In this document: piece by piece, positions 7,792 through 16,891 of the stretch | How positions within the stretch are numbered: position 1 is the first letter of the stretch | Layout of the letters: each line of letters begins with the position of its first letter | Source of the DNA: Clostridium_AF sediminicola | GTDB lineage: Bacteria > Bacillota > Clostridia > Clostridiales > Clostridiaceae | DNA: 64,000 bases | Assembly (NCBI RefSeq): GCF_050402865.1 | Contig: NZ_BAABMF010000008.1 | Coordinates: forward strand, 1 to 64,000 | Direction of reading: 5' to 3' | Position numbers and translations under genes: made by a program | Notes under the pieces: generated by a model | Databases searched by the model: none | Told to the model about the DNA's origin: nothing | What the model saw: only the letters and a program-made list of their open reading frames with translations

Positions 7792-9632
7792 CTACTCTTC
7801 CTCTTCTATTCTCTTCAGACAAAAGTACACTCTTACTCCAGTTGATGTGTTCTCTATACCATATTCACTATCATGGCTCTCGAAAATCGTTTTTGCCATA
7901 TTGAGTCCTAAACCAGATCCACCTAACGTCTTATTTCTAGACTTCTCAACACGGTAAAAAGGTTCCCATATTTTACCTAAATCCTTTTTTGGAATTTTTG
8001 CAGGGCTATTTTCTATAATTAAAAAACATTTATCCTCTTCTTTTTTCATACAAATATTTATTTCACCCTCTTCAGGTGTATATTGTACAGCATTACAATA
8101 TAAATTACTAATTACCCTTTCGATTTTATCTTCATCAGCTAATACAAAATCTTCGTAAAGCTCCAATAAAACTTTTAGTTTCTTATCCTCAATTAAATGT
8201 TTTAATTTACTATGAGTTTTTAATACAACATCAGATAATTGAAAAATTCTTGTTTTAGATTCAACATTACAAGATTCTAGCTTAGAACTTTCTAATAAAT
8301 CATGTACTAATTTGCTCATATCATTTATTTCATTTAAAATATTTTTAAAGTTTTCATTATCATTACCATCATATATTCCATCTCTTACCCCTTCACAAAT
8401 ACCTTTCATAACTGTTAGGGGTGTCTTTAATTCATGAGATGCATCGGCAATAAATCTTTTTCGAAACTGATCCATTTCTTCTCTTAATATGATATCCTGT
8501 TTTAATTTTTCATTAGATTTTTTAACTTCATCTAAAGTCTTTTGAAGCTTATTTGACATAGTATTGATATTTTCGCCTAGATCACTATTTCATCTTTTGA
8601 TTGAACTTCACATTTTTTAGAAAAATCTAAGTTTGCCATTGTTTTTGTTACATCATTTAAATGTAACAGAGGTGTTGTAATTTTTTTTGAATAAAAATAT
8701 GATGCTATAATTGCAAGAAGCATTGCTGCCAATAGTATAAATAAAAAATAACTTTTCATGATTTCAGTTGTTTCTTTTATTGGTTGCAAAGAGCTTAATG
8801 CAAATATAATCATAGGCTCTTTGTTTGGAAATAAAATAGGTTGTGCGAAAACTAAATTCTTCATCCCTGTATAATTATCTTCTTTTGAATATTGAATTAC
8901 TTTATTATCTGAAAAAAGGGTATTTAAATTTTTTTGTTGCCCCAAGAACCAAAATGTTTCTTGTAATAATTGACTTTTTCTATATTCCATACTTAAATCT
9001 TTTTCACTAGTTAAATTTATTTCTGTGATAATCCCATTCAACTTTACCTCATCAGGAATATCAATTGCTATTCCTTCAGCAAGTGATATTCCTGTTCCAT
9101 TTGTTATCATTATCCCTTCTTTATCACCAAATACTCCAAACAAATTATAATCTGTTGAATCAATAGTATTATTAGTTTCATAAGAGTAATCTTTACCATC
9201 AATACTAATAGTATCAGGATATACTTTATTTTGATTGTAATCAAAAAGTACTCCTTTTACTTCAATTCTTTTATTATCACCAATACTATCTATAAATTCA
9301 TTATTACTGAAACCATCAATATAAATTTTATAACTCTGATTAATATCATCTTCTATCTCAAGATATGGGATATTGTATTCTTCATTTAATCCAAATTGTG
9401 GTACACCATATCTATCAAAAATTGCTACAAAAATATCACTTTCAATAGAAGCTTCCTTTAAAGAAGCCTCTATCATATCTTCTTCCATCATATTTTTTTC
9501 AATCTTATCTTTTAATGAGTTTAATGTACTAGTTACCGTTTTTTTCTTATTGTATACATAGTATTCCTCCAACTTGAAATACTGAAAAGCAAATTGAGAT
9601 ACTAATATAATCAATAGTACCCCTGCTGTCAT
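7792..9632 (-). pseudogene. Frameshifted sensor histidine kinase
   Basis: Two ORFs together make one kinase. The part at 8577-9632 holds the N-terminal membrane helix, an extracellular sensor domain, the second helix and a HAMP domain ending VQSKDEIVI-stop. The part at 7792-8559 begins MSNKLQKTLDE and carries the phosphoacceptor (ADASHELKTPLTVMKG) and ATPase domains (NSPAKIPKKDL, GGSGLGLNMAK). Inserting one G after GAAATAG near 8577-8585 restores DEIGDLGENINTMSN, a normal HAMP exit. The 5' end also looks damaged: an in-frame TAA (9651-9653) separates KRTTS from FIKLFTM, and no ribosome binding site precedes the first ATG. No adjacent unpaired response regulator remains, fitting a decayed two-component system, though a sequencing error could explain the frameshift. 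Confidence 0.85.
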
Positions 9633-9709
9633 AGTAAAAAGTTTTATAAATTAAGATGTAGTCCTTTTCCACTTATCTTTATATTCTCTTAACTTTTACT
9701 TCTATAAAT

Positions 9710-11092
9710 TCATCCTTCATTAATTGGAACACTTATAGATACCTTTCCTCCTCCCAGTTCACAAGAGTTCTCAATATAAAGCTTCCCTTTATGTAATTCC
9801 GTAATAGACTTTACAATATAAAGCCCCATACCGTAATGTGTTTTTGACATTCTGCTGCTATCACCCATATAAAATTGCTTTGTAGCAAATTTTAAATTTT
9901 CCCCTGAAAATCCTTTTCCGCTATCAATTATTTTAAATATAATACTAGTATCATTACCTATAACATAAACTTCAATGGAATTTCCTTTTGAAGTATGTTC
10001 AACAGCATTTATAATAACATTCATAAGAGCTCGAAATAATAACTCTCTATCAATTATTATTTCTTTTGGAAGATTTTTTTTCAAAAATTTTACTTTTATT
10101 TCTTTAGGTACTGTAAGTGCTTTAAGTTGATTGAATATATCTTCTGTAAATTCATTTGTATTTACCTTATTTAGCTTTATACTCACCTTTGATTCCGCCT
10201 TCGAAGCATCAATAAGCATCTTTACATACTTCACTATTTGATTTGTATTTTTTTTAATAAATTTTATATAAATCTGTTGCTCTTCATCCAAATAAGAATC
10301 TTCCAGTAACTCTGCATTTCCTTTAATAATAGTAAGTGGTGTCTTTATATCATGTGCCAATGAAGATATTTGTTCTCTTTTTGTCTGTTCTAGATTCCAC
10401 TGTTGTTCTAAAGAATTCTTTAATGCTAGTTTCATATCAGAAATTGATGATAATACATCATTGAATTCTTTTATTTTAGAATTTTCAACATCAAAGCTTA
10501 AGTCCTGCTCTTTTATTTTTTCAGTTGCATTCATTAAAGGTTTTAAATGCTCCTTTAAATTCTTTGCAAAAAATATGGCTATAACGAATGAAGCAAGTAA
10601 GCATCCTATAATAATTAAAATAATTATACACATTTCAGGCTTTGGAAAATGATTATTCAGCCATTCATCACTATAACGCATTTCCATATAATACTGTAGT
10701 ACACATAAACCATCTTCTCTTTCAATAAAATAGTATTTTTTTGTACCTGTCCCTTGTGTTGTTAAACCTTTTGCGTATTCAGTTGCTTCCTTTAATTCTT
10801 TAGTATCCATGTTGTTGTTAACAATATTAAACTCTTTATCAAACACAACATATTTACATCCCTTTGGAATCATACTGTTTGAAATCTCAGGGGATGAAAC
10901 TAAAATAGGTTTCACTTGCCGAGCCAAATTTTCTGAGTAATTAGCAGGTGTACAAAATGCAATTTTCATACTTGCCTCTATAATAGCCATACCAACTATA
11001 AATACTAAAATAAAGGAAATACCTAGTGCCATTATATATTTTAAGAAAACAGATTTCAGTGTCATGGTTCTTTTCTTAGTTTTTATCTCCAT
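9710..11092 (-). CDS. Sensor histidine kinase of the lantibiotic-immunity module
   Basis: A ~460-residue kinase: N-terminal helix (~residues 15-38), extracellular domain of ~110 residues, second helix (~150-172), HAMP, phosphoacceptor SSLAHDIKTPLTIIKGN, and an ATPase domain with NVIINAVEHTS and DSGKGFS. The ATG at 11092 is preferred; a TTG at 11110 would extend it. Its 5' end overlaps the response-regulator gene. It follows an ABC-transporter operon of the lantibiotic-immunity type, so it probably senses an extracellular peptide antibiotic or its cell-wall effects, as NisK/SpaK-like or CprK-like kinases do. Confidence 0.93.
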   Translation of the reverse strand: MEIKTKKRTMTLKSVFLKYIMALGISFILVFIVGMAIIEASMKIAFCTPANYSENLARQVKPILVSSPEISNSMIPKGCKYVVFDKEFNIVNNNMDTKELKEATEYAKGLTTQGTGTKKYYFIEREDGLCVLQYYMEMRYSDEWLNNHFPKPEMCIIILIIIGCLLASFVIAIFFAKNLKEHLKPLMNATEKIKEQDLSFDVENSKIKEFNDVLSSISDMKLALKNSLEQQWNLEQTKREQISSLAHDIKTPLTIIKGNAELLEDSYLDEEQQIYIKFIKKNTNQIVKYVKMLIDASKAESKVSIKLNKVNTNEFTEDIFNQLKALTVPKEIKVKFLKKNLPKEIIIDRELLFRALMNVIINAVEHTSKGNSIEVYVIGNDTSIIFKIIDSGKGFSGENLKFATKQFYMGDSSRMSKTHYGMGLYIVKSITELHKGKLYIENSCELGGGKVSISVPINEG

Positions 11093-11742
11093 TTGTAACC
11101 AATCCCCCAAACTGTTTCAATTGTAGTCATATTAAATTTAGCTAACTTTGCTCTTATATTTTTAATGTGTTCAGCAATACAAGAACTATCGCTTTCCCCC
11201 TCATATCCAAACACGCCTTCATATATTCTTTCTTTTGAGAATACCTGTCCAGAATTTCTAGCAAGATATTCACAAATGGCGTATTCACTTTTTGTAAAAG
11301 GTACTTTTTTATTATCTACATTTACTTCTTTTGCAGATATATTGAAAGTAACTCCTGAAGCCACAAACACTCTATGCTTTTCACGGTGCTCTCTACGCAA
11401 ATGAGCATTTATTCTAGCACATAATTCTCCCACTCCAAAGGGCTTTGTAATATAGTCATCTCCCCCAATTCCTAAACCATACATTATATCATTTTCCATT
11501 GTTTTTGCAGTAATAAAAAGAATAGGACAATCTACAATATCTCGAATTTTTTCACATAAAGTAAACCCATCTATATCCGGCATCATTACATCCAACAAAA
11601 TCAAATCGTATCCTATAAAATCATTAATCTCAATATCCTTCACCTTACACATAGTCGTTACCAAGTGATTATCCTTTAAAAGCACGTTTTTTATAAGAAT
11701 TAAAATATCCACCTCATCATCTATTACAAGAATCTTAGCCAT
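11083..11742 (-). CDS. OmpR-family response regulator of the lantibiotic-immunity module
   Basis: A 219-residue regulator with receiver (Asp in LILLDVMMPDIDGF, Lys in YITKPFGVGEL) and winged-helix DNA-binding domain (SCIAEHIKNIRAKL, TVWGIGYKWR). AGGAGGATATA precedes the ATG. It is paired with the overlapping kinase. Candidate binding sites are the 11-bp-period direct repeats in the promoter of the upstream transporter operon (14259-14304). Confidence 0.95.
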   Translation of the reverse strand: MAKILVIDDEVDILILIKNVLLKDNHLVTTMCKVKDIEINDFIGYDLILLDVMMPDIDGFTLCEKIRDIVDCPILFITAKTMENDIMYGLGIGGDDYITKPFGVGELCARINAHLRREHREKHRVFVASGVTFNISAKEVNVDNKKVPFTKSEYAICEYLARNSGQVFSKERIYEGVFGYEGESDSSCIAEHIKNIRAKLAKFNMTTIETVWGIGYKWR

Positions 11743-11826
11743 TATATCCTCCTAAACTCTTTATCAGTGCACTGCTTATATATAAAATACTTTCAAACTA
11801 AACTTTTAAGATAATACAAAAATATA

Positions 11827-12006
11827 GTGACAAGTTACAAATTATGGACACCTTTCACTAACGTGAAGCTTTTAATTAAAAAGAGATTTAAATAATTCCT
11901 TTTGCTCACCAAAAGATCATTATTCCAGTTAGCGAAGCTAATAAGTCTTAGTTAAAGATTTTCTGCAAGAAAATCAACTTATCACTTATCACTTGTCACT
12001 TGTCAC
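11827..12006. repeat. MITE-like element, family 1, full copy A (180 bp)
   Basis: It fills most of the 309-base gap before the response-regulator gene. Its ends are inverted repeats, GTGACAAGT and ACTTGTCAC, the right one extended by tandem ACTTATC/ACTTGTC units. The interior shares long blocks with the copy at 33038-33220 in opposite orientation, including AGAAAATCTTTAACTAAG and AGCTTCGCTAACTGGAATAA (reverse complement). There is no coding capacity, so any transposition would need a transposase in trans. Confidence 0.8.
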
Positions 12007-12008
12007 TA

Positions 12009-12042
12009 ATATAGATAAACTTACGAAGTAATTTATCTATAT
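12009..12042. repeat. Stem-loop after the immunity permease gene
   Basis: ATATAGATAAAcTTAC and GTAATTTATCTATAT flank a three-base loop, with one bulged base. A T-run follows on the plus strand only, so it is a poor terminator for the minus-strand operon that ends at 12052. It may act as a 3' stabilising stem or belong to the adjacent repeat element. Confidence 0.4.
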
Positions 12043-12051
12043 AATATTTTT

Positions 12052-12798
12052 TTAGCTTTCCCATCTAGAGAACCATACAAGACTTATGGATAATAAGATA
12101 TTTATCGCAAATATTATAATCAGCAATGCTCGCTGCAATTCTCCACTAACTATACCAAACATAGGCTTATTAATCTCAGAAAGAATTGCAAAATCGCATA
12201 ACCTTGTTCCCCAAGCCCAAGGAACGTACTTCCAACATTCATCTCCTAAACCAGTCATCATAAGAGCAGCTATCAAAGAACCTGCTATTCCTAAACCAAT
12301 TGAAGCTCCTCTACCAAGTTTCAGACTGATAACTAAATGTATTATATACAAAAATATATTTCCAAAAATTAATGCACCAGCTACTTGTGCATAGCAAATA
12401 GTTGAAACATTTTTCTCATGTAAAACAAATTGAAATCCAACAAAGAAAATTCCTAATGCTAAAACCACTGAAAAAGCAGCGATCAATAATAATAAAAGGA
12501 TTTTACTTATTAATGTTGTTCCTCTCCAACTTGTTGCACTAATAAGTTCTTTATAACTACCTGCCTGTTCTTCCTGAGAAATAACCATACTGCATATTAA
12601 TCCAATTAACAAAGGAAAAGCTATTGCTAAAACTTCAAAATAGCTAGTAATCTTAATTACAGTATTCCATTTTGAAAAAGAGTAATAAGCCAAAAATAAT
12701 AATGAACCTATAAGGGGTATAATCAAGTGAATTATCAAAATAGGAGTATGTTTTATCTTATAAAAATCTGCTTTTAAACACCTACTTAACATAGTCAT
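12052..12798 (-). CDS. Lantibiotic immunity ABC transporter permease, MutG-like
   Basis: A 248-residue ABC-2-type permease with six hydrophobic segments. MLSRCLKADFYKIKHTP at the N-terminus is typical of the MutG/NisG/SpaG class. AGGAGG nine bases before the ATG at 12798 sets the start. It lies one base after the MutE-like gene. With the other two subunits it would expel or keep lantibiotics away from the membrane. Confidence 0.88.
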   Translation of the reverse strand: MTMLSRCLKADFYKIKHTPILIIHLIIPLIGSLLFLAYYSFSKWNTVIKITSYFEVLAIAFPLLIGLICSMVISQEEQAGSYKELISATSWRGTTLISKILLLLLIAAFSVVLALGIFFVGFQFVLHEKNVSTICYAQVAGALIFGNIFLYIIHLVISLKLGRGASIGLGIAGSLIAALMMTGLGDECWKYVPWAWGTRLCDFAILSEINKPMFGIVSGELQRALLIIIFAINILLSISLVWFSRWES

Positions 12799-12799
12799 A

Positions 12800-13531
12800 T
12801 TACGCCACCTCCTGTTTTTGGAACCATTGTACAGTTAAAAGAAGTAACAAAATGAATAAAATAATAGATAAAACAACCCCAACAAAAATAACGTTAGAAT
12901 TTAACAATGTGCTTCCCTTTTCTGCTAAAAGACCATTTGGTAAAATACCCAATACCGGACACATTAATCTCGCTGTCCAGCTATATGGACACAACCACCA
13001 TAATGACCCATTTGCCATTATCACACTCAAGACTATTCCTACACCACAATTTATCAATAATGCTGAAAAAACACCCATTTTCTTCGCTAAAAATAAGCAA
13101 AGGGGAATTTGCCATAATGTAGTTATTACTATCAGTATCATTGCTGCTACTCCCTTAAATAAAGAAATTAAATGAGATGAAGGAACCCATAAATATCCTA
13201 CTGCAATACCACATAACAATATAAAACAAGAAAAGAAAACATATATAGTCACTAAAAATATTTTAGCTTTCCACAGTTTTTTTAATGAAATTGGCAAAGG
13301 GAAAACCCCTCTATAATTTAACTTTTTTTCTTCTTTATTATTTACTAAAACGCAAAAAAGAGGAATACAGCCCGGTAACATCAACATATACCACCAATTA
13401 AATCCATTTACCTGGTACCACATAGGTGCCAAGCCTGTAATAAAAAGTGTAACAATTGGTGCAATAAAAATCAACTTTTTAGCAAATGTTCTTTTTAATT
13501 TCATATTTTCCACTTTTATATAATCAAACAC
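12800..13531 (-). CDS. Lantibiotic immunity ABC transporter permease, MutE-like
   Basis: A ~243-residue six-helix ABC-2-type permease beginning with FDYIKVENMKLKRTFAKKL, the usual MutE/EpiE N-terminus. A GTG at 13531 with AAGGGTGG upstream best fits a ribosome binding site; an ATG at 13552 inside the ATPase gene is the alternative. It forms a heteromeric transporter with the MutF-like ATPase and MutG-like permease encoded on either side. Confidence 0.88.
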   Translation of the reverse strand: MFDYIKVENMKLKRTFAKKLIFIAPIVTLFITGLAPMWYQVNGFNWWYMLMLPGCIPLFCVLVNNKEEKKLNYRGVFPLPISLKKLWKAKIFLVTIYVFFSCFILLCGIAVGYLWVPSSHLISLFKGVAAMILIVITTLWQIPLCLFLAKKMGVFSALLINCGVGIVLSVIMANGSLWWLCPYSWTARLMCPVLGILPNGLLAEKGSTLLNSNVIFVGVVLSIILFILLLLLTVQWFQKQEVA

Positions 13532-13532
13532 A

Positions 13533-14240
13533 TTATTCACCACCCTTAGCATTTCTTTTTATAACATCCATGAATAATGTTTCCAAATCTTCTTCAGAAT
13601 TAATTTCAGATTGATATCCTAAAACTCCGTTACTAATAATCCCAATATAATCAGCAGTTTGCTGTATCTCTGATAAATTATGGCTTGATACAATAACACT
13701 TATTCCCTGCTTTGCAAAAGAACGAATTAGTTTACGCAAATCTTGAATACCTAATGGATCAAGGCCGTTTGTAGGCTCATCTAATATCAACAATTTTGGG
13801 TGATTTAATAATGCAATGGCAATTCCTAGTCTCTGCTTCATTCCCATAGAAAACTTTCCAGCACGTTTTTTTCCTGTATTGGTCAAATTAACTATTTCAA
13901 GAACTTCTTCAATTCGTGAATCTGGCAATCCAAGAAGGATAGTTCTTACCTTTAGATTTTCTCTTGCTGTTAAATTTTCGTAAAGAGGGGGAGCTTCTAT
14001 TAATGTCCCTATTTCTCCTAAATCCTTACGACTCCATAAATGATCTTTAAACAATATTTCCCCTGAAGTAGGGTGTAACATTCCAGTTATCATCTTTAAA
14101 GTAGTTGATTTTCCCGCACCATTAGGTCCAAGTAATCCATAAACTGTATTTTCTTTTACTGTAAGTTCAATGTTATTTACAGCTAAATATCCTTTGAATT
14201 TTTTACTAAGATTCTTTGTTTGTAAAATGTAATTGCTCAT
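13533..14240 (-). CDS. Lantibiotic immunity ABC transporter ATP-binding protein, MutF/BcrA-like
   Basis: A ~235-residue ATPase with Walker A GLLGPNGAGKSTTLKM, signature FSMGMKQRLGIA, Walker B LLILDEPTNGLDP and H-loop SSHNLSE. The ATG at 14240 has AAAGGA eight bases upstream; the ATG at 14249 lies within that site. It is first in a three-gene transporter operon followed by its two-component system. No lantibiotic precursor or modification gene is nearby, so it is probably a resistance module, not producer immunity. Confidence 0.93.
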   Translation of the reverse strand: MSNYILQTKNLSKKFKGYLAVNNIELTVKENTVYGLLGPNGAGKSTTLKMITGMLHPTSGEILFKDHLWSRKDLGEIGTLIEAPPLYENLTARENLKVRTILLGLPDSRIEEVLEIVNLTNTGKKRAGKFSMGMKQRLGIAIALLNHPKLLILDEPTNGLDPLGIQDLRKLIRSFAKQGISVIVSSHNLSEIQQTADYIGIISNGVLGYQSEINSEEDLETLFMDVIKRNAKGGE

Positions 14241-14258
14241 ATTTATCATCCTTTCTAT

Positions 14259-14304
14259 ACTATAGATTTACTATAGATTATAATTTTAAGGATTTTATAA
14301 GGAT
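14259..14304 (-). promoter_or_regulatory. Promoter region of the immunity operon with two sets of 11-bp-period repeats
   Basis: On the minus strand a perfect -10 TATAAT lies at 14277-14282 with no good -35. In the -35 region TAAGGAT (plus strand) occurs at 14287 and 14298; just downstream ACTATAGATT occurs at 14259 and 14270. Both spacings are exactly 11 bp, about one helical turn, as expected for OmpR-family regulator dimers. A weak -35 fits an activator-dependent promoter. Confidence 0.5.
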
Positions 14305-14430
14305 TCTAAAGACAAACCATACGTAAACTTAATATATACATGTACAAAATCTCAGATATCAATGAGTTTTGGACTTTTATAGATTTATAGTGAAATGGTT
14401 TGTCCATAAAATTTAAAGTTTTACAAAAAA

Positions 14431-14464
14431 AATACCTAAAGCCTTTCATTAGACTTTAGGTATT
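14431..14464 (-). terminator. Terminator of the MerR gene
   Basis: An 11-bp perfect inverted repeat, AATACCTAAAG and CTTTAGGTATT, lies just after the stop at 14470. On the minus strand it runs into eight Ts, a strong intrinsic terminator. Confidence 0.9.
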
Positions 14465-14469
14465 CATAA

Positions 14470-15282
14470 TTATATTTTTTTAACAGGTATCTGTATCTCG
14501 TTTAAATAATTATTTGGATTACTTTCATTCCAAGGCCCTTTTATAGGTAATTGACGAGCCATACCACATATTGTATATCCTTTTTCTTCAATCCACTTAC
14601 CTAGAAAAACAAAAGCTGGTGCAATATTTGAATAATCACCTGGAACTAGAACACTAGCAGCTTGTTCTATAGGTTCAGTTTCTTTATAAACAAACCCATC
14701 TTCATCTTTTAACAATTTCTTTACACTCATAACAATTTCCACATCAACATCGCTTTCCTTATATCCCTCATCATAATAAGTTGCATAATAAAGATTGTTG
14801 CAAGAAAGTTTTTTCTTTTCAACATAGCCACTTAACTTTTCCCAAAGCATACCTTCTGAATCATAAGTTGGAATTACCTCCCTTAAAGAAATCACTTTGT
14901 AAGATGGTACTGATTTTAGTGTAACATTATAACTCATATTGACTCTCTCCTTTTTCAAGTTTTTGATGGCGGAATCGATTTTTCTGAGTTTTTCTTTCTC
15001 ATCTCTAATATTAAGTTCTACTTCATTTCTTTTTTGCTTTAACATATCTTTTTGTTTTTCTACTGAATCTTCATTAATAACTAATGCTATCTCCGCTACG
15101 TTAAAGCCTAAATCACGAAGTGAAACAATAAGATTAAGAGTTTTAATCTGTGTTGCAGAATAATACCTATATCCAGTAAAACTATCTACACTTGCAGGAT
15201 TAAAAAGTCCCATCTCATCATAATATCTAAGCATTCGAACAGAAACTCTTGTTAATTTTGAAAAATCTCCAATCTTAAACAT
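14470..15282 (-). CDS. MerR family regulator with GyrI-like effector-binding domain
   Basis: Residues 1-70 are a MerR DNA-binding domain (FKIGDFSKLTRVSVRMLRYY, then GYRYYS). A coiled-coil dimerisation helix (~75-115) and a ~150-residue GyrI/BmrR-like ligand-binding domain follow. This is the architecture of multidrug-sensing regulators such as BmrR. AGGAG nine bases before the ATG at 15282 sets the start. No dedicated efflux pump is adjacent in the same direction, so the target is unclear. Confidence 0.92.
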   Translation of the reverse strand: MFKIGDFSKLTRVSVRMLRYYDEMGLFNPASVDSFTGYRYYSATQIKTLNLIVSLRDLGFNVAEIALVINEDSVEKQKDMLKQKRNEVELNIRDEKEKLRKIDSAIKNLKKERVNMSYNVTLKSVPSYKVISLREVIPTYDSEGMLWEKLSGYVEKKKLSCNNLYYATYYDEGYKESDVDVEIVMSVKKLLKDEDGFVYKETEPIEQAASVLVPGDYSNIAPAFVFLGKWIEEKGYTICGMARQLPIKGPWNESNPNNYLNEIQIPVKKI

Positions 15283-15410
15283 TAAAACCAACTCCTAAAA
15301 ATTCTTTATCTCTACATCTAGATGATAATTTAAGTATAGTGCCTCACATCATGTGAGAGTCAACATCTTATTTCTATATTTTAACATAATATTTTTTACC
15401 TTGAAATAAA

Positions 15411-15437
15411 TCTACCGTCGTGAATCACGACGGCAGA
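15411..15437 (-). terminator. Terminator hairpin of the CCGTCGTG family, after the GntR/ABC operon
   Basis: Thirteen-base arms TCTACCGTCGTGA and TCACGACGGCAGA (one mismatch) surround a single base, 11 bases beyond the stop at 15448. The minus-strand sequence after it, TTTATTTC, is moderately U-rich. Confidence 0.65.
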
Positions 15438-15447
15438 TATTATCAAT

Positions 15448-16182
15448 TTATTTATACATTTTATTCCCAAAAACAACGGAAGATATACATAACATAGTCC
15501 CAACAATTGTAGCAAGAATGAGAATAATATTAGCCTGTGGCATTGCAGAAAAACTTTCCATAAAATGAACTTCTAATTTATACGGAGCTAGTGGGAGATT
15601 CAATCTCAAAAAGTATAAAAGACCATATCCAATAGCTATCTCCCCTAAATAGCATATAGTTCTCACTCCTTTTTTCTTGATAAAAACAATAGCTGTCCCT
15701 ACAATCAAAACTATAATTAATACTATAAACATTAGTATGTATGCTCTTATATTCCCCATATCTATTGCACCCATGATAACTTTTACCGGTGCAGCATTAA
15801 GTTCTCCATCAATAATAAAATCTATAATTCCATGAAATAAAAGCAAAGAACCACAGGTCAATATAATATATAAACTTATTCCTAAAATAATAGCAAAAAT
15901 AAATGTATTAACTACTGTAAACTTCCTAGTAACAGGTACATATTCAAATAATCTTTCTTTTTCATGAAATATCATATTAATTTCCCATACACACAGGGCA
16001 GGTAAAAATATAATCATAAAGGTTAATGGTGAATCCCATCCAAATATTACTCCATTCATTAAAATCATAATAAATATTCCAAATATTGTTCCAATTAACT
16101 TTAGAGGATTATGATTTTCAACTCTATTCATTGATAAAGTATTAAACAAAAGTCTTTGATATGCGATAATACTCTTAACCAT
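15448..16182 (-). CDS. ABC-2 type permease subunit (GntR-linked transporter)
   Basis: A ~244-residue permease with six predicted helices and MNMIFHEKERLFEYVPVTRKFTV-type cytosolic loop (LFEYVPV), as in YtrC/BcrB-like subunits. The ATG at 16182 is chosen: GGGAAGGGTG precedes it and it overlaps the stop of the preceding permease by eight bases. Upstream extension to 16278 would lie wholly inside that gene. It probably pairs with the other permease and the ATPase as an envelope-stress-responsive exporter. Confidence 0.85.
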   Translation of the reverse strand: MVKSIIAYQRLLFNTLSMNRVENHNPLKLIGTIFGIFIMILMNGVIFGWDSPLTFMIIFLPALCVWEINMIFHEKERLFEYVPVTRKFTVVNTFIFAIILGISLYIILTCGSLLLFHGIIDFIIDGELNAAPVKVIMGAIDMGNIRAYILMFIVLIIVLIVGTAIVFIKKKGVRTICYLGEIAIGYGLLYFLRLNLPLAPYKLEVHFMESFSAMPQANIILILATIVGTMLCISSVVFGNKMYK

Positions 16183-16891
16183 ATTTAACACCCTTCCCTT
16201 TATATAATCTATAAGAAATGAAAAGTGACAACGGCAATGCAATAGCAACAATAGACAATAAGTCAAATAGTATTTCATTAAAATTTGTCATAGTGTTAAG
16301 TGTTTTAATAAGATTAATTTTGTTTGAATCAAGTGTAACAAGGAATGTCTTCTTATATATTACCAAGGAAATAAACATCACAAAATACCCTATAATATAG
16401 AGAATCCATCTTGTTATTCTTTTATTGACAAAAAACATTGGTATAAAAATACTCATTATAATTAAGTATATTAAAAATAGTACTACCACCACTTTCCATC
16501 CATATATAAATGATAATATTGTTTCGAAACCACCAAAATCTAATTTAGGAATAATGTGAGTAATCAACCCAAAAATAGATAATATCCCCATAATAATTAG
16601 CCCTGCTAACACTAAAGCGCCAATAATAAATAGATAAATATTTACTATAGTATATATTTTTGAAACAGGAAGAATTTCTAGTATTTTATTCTCTGATTTT
16701 ATAATGTTTCTAACCATAACTAATCCTAACATTATAGGAACATATGTCATAGCTCCATAACCTAAAATATCAGATAAAAAAAACACACCCATATAAGTAA
16801 AGAAATATTTAAGAGCATACATTTTTGATTTACTCTGTAAATCAGTAGAAATTGATAATATCTTATGAAAGTTCACGATTCTATTCATCAT
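16175..16891 (-). CDS. ABC-2 type permease subunit (GntR-linked transporter)
   Basis: A ~238-residue protein with six hydrophobic segments. It resembles the next gene in layout: an N-terminal cytosolic stretch, then helix pairs and a loop with ILEILPVSKIYTIVN, analogous to LFEYVPVTRKFTVVN in its partner. The two probably arose by duplication. The ATG at 16891 has AGAGGTG upstream and lies inside the ATPase gene end (overlap 11 bases). Confidence 0.85.
   Translation of the reverse strand: MMNRIVNFHKILSISTDLQSKSKMYALKYFFTYMGVFFLSDILGYGAMTYVPIMLGLVMVRNIIKSENKILEILPVSKIYTIVNIYLFIIGALVLAGLIIMGILSIFGLITHIIPKLDFGGFETILSFIYGWKVVVVLFLIYLIIMSIFIPMFFVNKRITRWILYIIGYFVMFISLVIYKKTFLVTLDSNKINLIKTLNTMTNFNEILFDLLSIVAIALPLSLFISYRLYKGKGVKYG

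Noticed and set aside
8577..9632. A separate receptor protein encoded upstream of a separate kinase
   Set aside because: The first part ends inside a HAMP domain and the second starts in the same domain; one inserted base joins them, so they are one broken gene.
14250..14470. A lantibiotic precursor gene next to the immunity operon
   Set aside because: No small reading frame with a leader and Cys/Ser/Thr-rich core is present; the space is promoter and terminator.
16183..16278. N-terminal extension of the permease at 15448-16182
   Set aside because: It lies entirely inside the preceding permease gene, lacks a ribosome binding site and encodes no family-typical sequence.
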